From: CAZKHG01 sp964552655
Lineage (GTDB): Bacteria; Bacteroidota; Bacteroidia; Bacteroidales; Tenuifilaceae
Length of the DNA: 64,000 nt
Direction of reading: 5' to 3'
Assembly: GCA_964552655.1 (NCBI GenBank)
Contig: CAZKHG010000015.1
Coordinates: 4,587 to 68,586 of the forward strand
Positions 58,592 to 64,000 of the stretch are shown here, piece after piece. Each line of letters starts with the position of its first letter. Within the stretch, counting starts at the first letter, position 1. The notes below the pieces were generated by a model. The model was not told the origin of the DNA and did no database searches. It was given only the letters and a program-made list of their open reading frames with translations. A program made the position numbers and the translations under genes.

Positions 58592-59530
58592 CTACAATTG
58601 AAAAGGCTTTTTTCTTGAGAAATCGGGGCGATAAAAATCTGCGCTCTTCAGCTCCTGTACCCATCCCCGAAACCCTAATTCTTCGATCTTTTCCAAAACT
58701 TTTGAATATTCTGAAGCCGAAAGAACCCTGTTAATAGGTAATGATAAATTTAATCCATCGGGAGGATAGTATTGAGCCATCAGCGAAATATGCAATTTAA
58801 CGGAAAAATTATCTGCAATGAAATTCAGTATTTTTATACTATCCTTGTAATAGCCGGGAAGCACCAAGTGCCTGATAATTATTCCTGATTCAGCAATATC
58901 ATGATCGTTCACTATCAGGGTAGAGCCCTTCTGGCGGAACATTTCCTTAAGAGCCAATGAGGCAACATTAAAATAATCGGGGACATTTGAATACATCTCG
59001 CCCAAACGATTGTCAAAATACTTAAAATCGGGCAGGTAAATATCAACTATTCCCTCAAGTTTTCTGAGGGTTTCGACGCTATCGTAGCAATTTGTATTGT
59101 ACACAACTCTGGGAAAATATCCCTTATCTCTCAATCTTTTAATTATCTGAATCATCTGGGAAACCTGGTGGGATGGGGAAACGAAGCCAAGCAGCTCAAC
59201 CCCGTTATCAAGATTATCACATATTTTATCAATTATCATGTCATACTCTGTAAGCCAGTAATTTTCACTCCACTGATTACGGCTAATCTGGAAGTTCTGA
59301 CAATAAACACATTGCAAATTACAATGGGCAAAAAACACGTTGCAAATACCCTTTTCACCCGATAAAACCGGTTCCTCGCCCTGATGCAGAAAGATGCTTG
59401 ATATTAATGGCATGCTATTGCAGTTGCAATAGCCTAAATCACCATTTATTCTATTTACCTTACAGCTTCGGGGGCATAATTCACAATTTTCTAGATTAAA
59501 CTCTTGAATCATCAAACCATTATTTGGCAT
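58592..59530 (-). CDS. Radical SAM protein, PflA-like
   Basis: The 312-residue protein has the radical SAM cluster motif CNLQCVYCQN (CxxxCxxC) near residue 80, preceded by a small Cys pattern (ENCELCPRSCKVN and GYCNCN) typical of the COG1313 group, and a C-terminal barrel. Members are often called putative pyruvate formate-lyase activating enzymes, but no target glycyl-radical enzyme is nearby. The ATG at 59530 is chosen because 59659 would cross the divergent ligase promoter and start codon; 59512 is possible. Confidence 0.8.
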   Translation of the reverse strand: MPNNGLMIQEFNLENCELCPRSCKVNRINGDLGYCNCNSMPLISSIFLHQGEEPVLSGEKGICNVFFAHCNLQCVYCQNFQISRNQWSENYWLTEYDMIIDKICDNLDNGVELLGFVSPSHQVSQMIQIIKRLRDKGYFPRVVYNTNCYDSVETLRKLEGIVDIYLPDFKYFDNRLGEMYSNVPDYFNVASLALKEMFRQKGSTLIVNDHDIAESGIIIRHLVLPGYYKDSIKILNFIADNFSVKLHISLMAQYYPPDGLNLSLPINRVLSASEYSKVLEKIEELGFRGWVQELKSADFYRPDFSRKKPFQL

Positions 59531-59577
59531 AAAAATACGCTCAGGTTTTGAATTAGCTGTATCCTTAAAGGTAAAAA

Positions 59578-59607
59578 TTGTTTTTTCGATTGAATTTCTT
59601 AGTTTTG
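59578..59607 (+). promoter_or_regulatory. Promoter for the acyl-CoA ligase gene
   Basis: TTG at 59578-59580, a 19-base spacer and TAGTTTTG at 59600-59607 match the consensus exactly, 38 bases before the ATG at 59646. Confidence 0.6.
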
Positions 59608-59645
59608 GCTTGAATATAAGAACCAAACCTAAAATCTCAAGAAAG

Positions 59646-61553
59646 ATGAAGACAATCATTGATCTTTTTGAAGAAAGTGTCGGGAAATTCTCTGATTCTC
59701 CCTATATATGGGAAAAAGAGGGAAATGAGTTTAAAGCCACATCTTACAATCAATCCCGTGAACAGGTATATCAAATTGCAGCGGGTTTACTTAGCCTGGG
59801 AGTTAAGAAAAACGATAAGATTGCACTCCTCTCAGAAGGGAGAAAACTTTGGGTTTTATCCGAGCTGGGTATTCTGTACACCGGTGCAATAAATATACCT
59901 TTATCCATTAAGCTTGAAGGGCCTGATCTGCAATTCAGGTTGATTCACTCTGAAACAAGCATTATAATAGTATCGGGAAATCAGGCAGCCAAGATTGAAA
60001 AAATCAGGGATCAACTTCCCCTGGTTAAAAAGATTATTTATTTGGATCCAAAGCAGGAGTATAAACCCGATGAACTTTTTATTGATGATGTTATTAATGC
60101 CGGGGTTGAATTACTTAAAACCAATTCACAGCAACTGGTTGATGCCTATAAATCTGTAAGACCTGACGATTACGCCAATATAAGCTATACATCTGGTACA
60201 ACTGCTGACCCAAAGGGAATAATACTTTCCCATCGGAACTACACAGCAAATGTTGAGCAGGCACTCACCCTTATGGATATTCCAACCAGCTATCGTACAT
60301 TATTAATTTTACCTCTTGATCATTGTTTTGCCCACGTTGCCGGAATTTATTCTTTTATGGCTAAAGGCGCCAGTATTGGAACTGTGCAAGTTGGTAAAAC
60401 TCCACTGGATACACTTAAAAATATCCCAGTCAATATTAAAGAGCTTAAACCCAGCTTGCTGCTTAGTGTACCAGCATTGGCTAAAAACTTCAAAAAGAAT
60501 ATTGAATCGGGGATAAAAGCAAAAGGACCAGTAATCGAGAAGTTGTTTAATCACGCCATAAAATTATCCTATGCCTATAATAAAGAGGGGTTTAATAAGG
60601 GAAAAGGGTTCACTTTTTTATACAAACCCTTGTTGTGGCTATACGATAAAATATTATTCAAGAAGATCAGGGAAGTTTTTGGCGGTAGGATGGATTTCTT
60701 TATTGGTGGTGGTGCTTTACTGGATATTGAACTTCAAAGATTTTTCTATGCAATTGGTATTCCAATGTTTCAGGGTTATGGTCTTTCCGAAGCTACTCCG
60801 ATTATCAGCTCAAACTCTTTAAAAAAACACAAGTTAGGCTCATCGGGGTATCTTGTTAAATACCTTGATCTTAAAATATGTGATGAGAACGGGAAGGAGT
60901 TGCCAGTTGGTCAAAAAGGGGAGATTGTGGTTAAAGGTGAGAACGTTATGATTGGGTATTGGAAAAATGAAAAAGCCACAAAAGAAACCATAAAAGAAGG
61001 ATGGTTGCATACAGGCGATATGGGCTATATGGACAAAGACGGATTTCTTTACGTACTTGGCCGGTTTAAAAGCCTTTTAATTGCCAGTGATGGTGAAAAA
61101 TATAGCCCGGAAGGTATTGAAGAATCGTTAATCCAGCTCACCAGGTTGATTGATCAGGTAGTTCTGCATAACAATCAAAATCCCTATACCATAGCCCTAA
61201 TTGTCCCCTCTAAAGAGGGAATTAAAAAAGCCCTGGGGGAAAAACAGATCGACCTAAGTTCACCCGAAGCAGAGGATGAGGCTATTAAGCTGATCAGCTC
61301 AGAAATAAATAAATTTAAACCCGGTGGAGAATTTGAGGACATGTTCCCCGAAAGATGGTTACCTTCAACTTTCGCAATCCTTGAAGAAAACTTTACAGAG
61401 CAGAACGGTCTAGTAAACAGCACGTTGAAAGTTGTGAGAGGTAAAGTTGAGGAAAAGTACAAAGATCGGATTGATTACCTGTTCACCCCTGAGGGTAAGA
61501 ATATAATAAACGAAAAGAATAAGCTATCGGTTCGTAACCTGTTAAACAGCTGA
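59646..61553 (+). CDS. Long-chain-fatty-acid--CoA ligase (AMP-forming)
   Basis: The 635-residue adenylate-forming enzyme has the P-loop-like YTSGTTADPKGIILSHRN, GYGLSEATPII, and GWLHTGDMGYMDKDGFLYVL followed by GRFKSLLIASDGEKYSPEGI. It activates fatty acids with ATP and CoA for degradation or membrane lipid use. The ATG at 59646 is chosen because the upstream alternative (59610) lies at or before the predicted transcription start. It ends one base before the facing DUF2490 gene, with no visible terminator. Confidence 0.93.
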   Translation: MKTIIDLFEESVGKFSDSPYIWEKEGNEFKATSYNQSREQVYQIAAGLLSLGVKKNDKIALLSEGRKLWVLSELGILYTGAINIPLSIKLEGPDLQFRLIHSETSIIIVSGNQAAKIEKIRDQLPLVKKIIYLDPKQEYKPDELFIDDVINAGVELLKTNSQQLVDAYKSVRPDDYANISYTSGTTADPKGIILSHRNYTANVEQALTLMDIPTSYRTLLILPLDHCFAHVAGIYSFMAKGASIGTVQVGKTPLDTLKNIPVNIKELKPSLLLSVPALAKNFKKNIESGIKAKGPVIEKLFNHAIKLSYAYNKEGFNKGKGFTFLYKPLLWLYDKILFKKIREVFGGRMDFFIGGGALLDIELQRFFYAIGIPMFQGYGLSEATPIISSNSLKKHKLGSSGYLVKYLDLKICDENGKELPVGQKGEIVVKGENVMIGYWKNEKATKETIKEGWLHTGDMGYMDKDGFLYVLGRFKSLLIASDGEKYSPEGIEESLIQLTRLIDQVVLHNNQNPYTIALIVPSKEGIKKALGEKQIDLSSPEAEDEAIKLISSEINKFKPGGEFEDMFPERWLPSTFAILEENFTEQNGLVNSTLKVVRGKVEEKYKDRIDYLFTPEGKNIINEKNKLSVRNLLNS

Positions 61554-61554
61554 T

Positions 61555-62286
61555 TTATTCGGCTAAATAGGGCTCTTCGATATTATTCTTTATTGATGGA
61601 AGTTTATAAGAAATCGCTAAACCAACTACAAAGAGTTTATTTTGGTTTTTCGAATTTAACTTCTGCTGGTATTGTAGGAAAATATCCAGCTGGTAATTTT
61701 TATTGATATTGTATTCAAAACCGGCTTTATATCGTTCCTTGTTGAACTCTTTCTTTTCGTATGGGCTGACATCAAAAAAAAGTTCTGCTGAGAGGTACGG
61801 ATTAACCTTAGACTTTGGAATGTTATAGCTGACTGCAAATTTTGATCTGATATTTCTTGAAAGAACGATATTATCCCCTTTGGAGTAAACCTCGCTGCTT
61901 CCTAGCTGCAACTTCTCCTGTAATGCTAGTTTGAACCGTCCGGGTTTAATCCACAAAATGGTACCTCCGGTAAATCTGTACTCATTAATATACCCAAAAT
62001 CCTGTTCATAGGATCTTGAATATCTACATAAACCAATTAAGTCAATATGTTTAACCAAATTATACTTAATGCCACTTTCAAACAAGAAATCGGATATTTT
62101 TGAAAACTTTTCAGCAATTCGTGATTCAGCATTAAGTGTCCAAGACCATTTTTTAGAGATATCATTTTTTAGTTCATAGCTTAACCAGGTGCCAAAGTCC
62201 GGTTGTTGGGCATCAAGGGATAATGATAAAAAAGATAAAAAAATTACTACCTGAATCCTATATAATTTAGCCATCTTCATATTCAA
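61555..62286 (-). CDS. DUF2490 outer-membrane beta-barrel-like protein
   Basis: The 243-residue protein has a signal peptide (cleavage near SLDAQ) and the DUF2490 pattern PDFGTWLSYELKNDISKKWS followed by alternating amphipathic strands (YLSAELFFDVSPYEKKEFN, NKNYQLDIFLQYQQKL), suggesting a small outer-membrane barrel. Function is unknown. It lies four bases after the CotH-type gene, so the two are probably cotranscribed. Confidence 0.82.
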   Translation of the reverse strand: MNMKMAKLYRIQVVIFLSFLSLSLDAQQPDFGTWLSYELKNDISKKWSWTLNAESRIAEKFSKISDFLFESGIKYNLVKHIDLIGLCRYSRSYEQDFGYINEYRFTGGTILWIKPGRFKLALQEKLQLGSSEVYSKGDNIVLSRNIRSKFAVSYNIPKSKVNPYLSAELFFDVSPYEKKEFNKERYKAGFEYNINKNYQLDIFLQYQQKLNSKNQNKLFVVGLAISYKLPSIKNNIEEPYLAE

Positions 62287-62290
62287 ATTC

Positions 62291-64000
62291 TTATGGAATA
62301 TAAATCAACTTTTGGGATGGGAGGTAGTTAGGTCGTTTATCACCAGCAATTACCTCCACTTTTAAAATATAAATTCCGGGTTGAGCGCCGGTTAAAGCTG
62401 CATTCCAGCTAATAGTGTAGTTTCCAATAAAAGGCTTAAAAGAATTCTTATATATTACTTTGCCTGCTATGCTGCTGATTGTAATAATAATATCATTCCT
62501 GAAATCTTTATTAAAAGTAATTGTAGTGCTCTCGCTAAATGGGTTTGGGAACACCTCAACTAATGGCAACTCATCCCGATCCAAAAATTCTCCGTAAACA
62601 TTAGGATCACCAGGGCTAGGTTTACTGAGTAATATGGGGAGTCCAACGCCATCGGGGTATCTGCCAATAGACATATCTTTTTTGATATGATTGTAGGTAA
62701 ATCCATCAATTAGAGTATTCCCGTTCCTTTTGGAGTCAAATATTCCAACTTCTTCGCCTTCGGCGCTAAGCTTAAATGAAGTATGCATTTTACCTTGATT
62801 TTCAGAGGCATCGGCCCAAAAAATGATAAATTTACCTGCCTGGAGAATGGTATCGGGCATTAACCATTTGTCGGGATTATCTAAATTATCGGATAAATAC
62901 TTATCTCCCAACCATACACTGCTAGGACCTGGGTTGTAAACCTCAATCCAGTCGCTAAGTTCACCATGATTGTCCAGAATGGTTGAGTTATTGTTAGACA
63001 TTATCTCATTTATGTACAAATGATTTGGGGATGATTCAATGATTTTAGTACGATAATAACCAACACTTGGCTCCCTTGAGGTTTTGTTGGTATAATCGGT
63101 GGCTGTAATATAAAAGTTTATGGCCATTGGCTCATTATAAGAAGGAAGCTCAGCACTATAGCTGCAATTACTCTTTTTAGACATAACCAGCTCCTCAAAA
63201 GTACCCCCGTTTTCCTGAAAATGAAGTTTCACAAGGGGGTTTGTCTGCTCATCATCAACCCATACCTGGATTTCGGCTGGTTGATTATAGTATATTTCCT
63301 GATAGCTTAAATTTGATATTACAGGAGAAATATCATTTAAAACAAGTTGAGATATTGCAGTATTGTACCTTGATTGAATGTAAGGAACTATACCATATTT
63401 TACATGACCACCTAGTGCAAAATTATACGAGTTGCTAAAATCGGCTAAATCCCAGCCATAATCTAAACCACGATAAGGATCGTTCGCTGCATAAGGGGTT
63501 ATCATTGTTTTGTATCGATCCAGTAAACTAATCATTTGGGATGAATTGAAGTATTCCTGTAGAATTTTCTTCATAAAAAAAGAAAAACGATCTTTATAAA
63601 CCTGAACCTGAAGCAATCTATTTGTCAGGGGTCTTGATTCATTGCTGTTAGCCCAATTGTATAAATTTCTATTAGCCCAATCAACTCCAAACCAGTCAAT
63701 TCCAAATGTATTATCCAAATCGTAGGGAATAAACTCAAACCTGCCTGTTTGCTGGTTGTGGTATAGGTAAAAGTTATTTTTGTTGTAAGAATAACCATCC
63801 CAATTCCCAATTAAAACTTCAACTGCGAGATATTTCAGGTAATTATTGACGTTAAAAATTGGTTCGAGTTTTTCTGGAAGTTTTGAAATGGGAGTATTAT
63901 TAATAACATCAATCAAATTGGCCAAATCGGAATAGTTGTCATCAGAAGTATTTGTTTTCAACTCATAATCTCTTCTGCCAACACTTTCAAATTTATATAA
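62291..64000 (-). CDS. CotH-kinase / lamin-tail-domain T9SS cargo protein, 5' partial
   Basis: The frame is open to the window edge, so the N terminus is missing; about 569 codons are visible. The C-terminal part of a CotH kinase domain is seen (GNWDGYSYNKNNFYLYHN, RFEFIPYDLDNTFG with the metal-binding Asp residues). A lamin-tail (LTD) domain follows (YINEIMSNNNSTILDNHGEL, SDWIEVYNPG), and then a type A T9SS sorting domain (EVFPNPFSESTTITF, GIYILKVEV). CotH-type kinases phosphorylate proteins; here the domain is on a surface-exported protein. The codon at 63961 is TTG inside the frame, not a start. Confidence 0.88.
   Translation of the reverse strand, partial: LYKFESVGRRDYELKTNTSDDNYSDLANLIDVINNTPISKLPEKLEPIFNVNNYLKYLAVEVLIGNWDGYSYNKNNFYLYHNQQTGRFEFIPYDLDNTFGIDWFGVDWANRNLYNWANSNESRPLTNRLLQVQVYKDRFSFFMKKILQEYFNSSQMISLLDRYKTMITPYAANDPYRGLDYGWDLADFSNSYNFALGGHVKYGIVPYIQSRYNTAISQLVLNDISPVISNLSYQEIYYNQPAEIQVWVDDEQTNPLVKLHFQENGGTFEELVMSKKSNCSYSAELPSYNEPMAINFYITATDYTNKTSREPSVGYYRTKIIESSPNHLYINEIMSNNNSTILDNHGELSDWIEVYNPGPSSVWLGDKYLSDNLDNPDKWLMPDTILQAGKFIIFWADASENQGKMHTSFKLSAEGEEVGIFDSKRNGNTLIDGFTYNHIKKDMSIGRYPDGVGLPILLSKPSPGDPNVYGEFLDRDELPLVEVFPNPFSESTTITFNKDFRNDIIITISSIAGKVIYKNSFKPFIGNYTISWNAALTGAQPGIYILKVEVIAGDKRPNYLPSQKLIYIP

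Noticed and set aside
58592..59659. Longer radical SAM start at 59659
   Set aside because: It would extend through the divergent ligase promoter and into the ligase start codon, and the extra residues do not fit the family.
59610..61553. Upstream start of the acyl-CoA ligase at 59610
   Set aside because: The exact consensus promoter places the start of transcription near 59614, so 59610 would not be transcribed.
62291..63961. Complete CotH gene starting at 63961
   Set aside because: The codon at 63961 is TTG inside a frame that stays open to the window edge and encodes family-conserved residues, so the gene is 5' partial.

Overview
The window reads as chromosomal DNA of a member of the Bacteroidota. 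The evidence is a SusC/SusD pair, a short primary sigma factor, Bacteroidota-type omega (Rpb6-like) and BamD, a DUF4835/PorD-like protein, secreted proteins with type IX secretion C-terminal domains (49668-51326 and 62291-64000), and many TTG/TAnnTTTG promoters with no Shine-Dalgarno sequences. It is a draft scaffold: four runs of exactly 100 N (883-982, 13570-13669, 14016-14115, 20212-20311) are scaffolding gaps, and all four sit in repeats.

Layout. 1-4850: end of an OmpA-type protein, a four-helix-bundle (S23-like) gene flanked by inverted heptamer arrays, dapF, a SiaC-like protein, an HtrA protease and rpoD. 4851-10788 (minus): the bamD-rpoZ-coaBC-DUF4835-recN operon, then fabI. 11029-13315: an alpha-oxoamine synthase of the serine palmitoyltransferase type, convergent with trxB. 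13316-14575: a non-coding block with a canonical tRNA-Pro(GGG), a 67-bp tandem array that copies the 5' half of that tRNA, and tRNA-Pro-like elements whose D and T arms are replaced by GC-rich palindromes. This is the most unusual part of the window. 14576-19126 (minus): susD and susC. 19478-24653: ftsE facing a four-gene cell-surface cluster (two polysaccharide-deacetylase proteins, a FemAB-like and a GNAT-like transferase). 25290-30700 (minus): rseC-rnfBCDGEA, a complete RNF complex. 32067-40793 (plus): a respiratory operon with an FeS protein, NrfD, cytochrome c, a DoxX-like protein, SCO, an A2-type caa3 oxidase (subunits I, III, IV and II-cyt c) and CtaB. 40909-41494: a membrane protein and XRE regulator pair with an operator overlapping its promoter. 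41557-46938 (minus): DUF3108, recG, a lone receiver domain and a ClC channel. 47109-55643 (plus): an M16 peptidase pair, a T9SS cargo protein, rsh, fur and purA. 55654-64000: a DUF3857-like protein, an MFS transporter, a SPOR lipoprotein, a radical SAM protein, an acyl-CoA ligase, a DUF2490 protein and a CotH-kinase protein running off the end.

How the genes work together. Energy metabolism combines ferredoxin:NAD+ oxidoreduction (RNF) with aerobic respiration, in which a small FeS/NrfD module probably passes quinol electrons through cytochrome c to the oxidase. The envelope genes (BamD, SusCD, OmpA, FtsE, the deacetylase/FemAB cluster, SPOR protein and T9SS cargo) describe a Gram-negative, polymer-using cell. 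Housekeeping genes are in typical Bacteroidota order and have ordinary composition. The novel signals are the tRNA-Pro palindrome region, the heptamer-flanked four-helix-bundle cassette and the reduced alternative-complex-III-like module.
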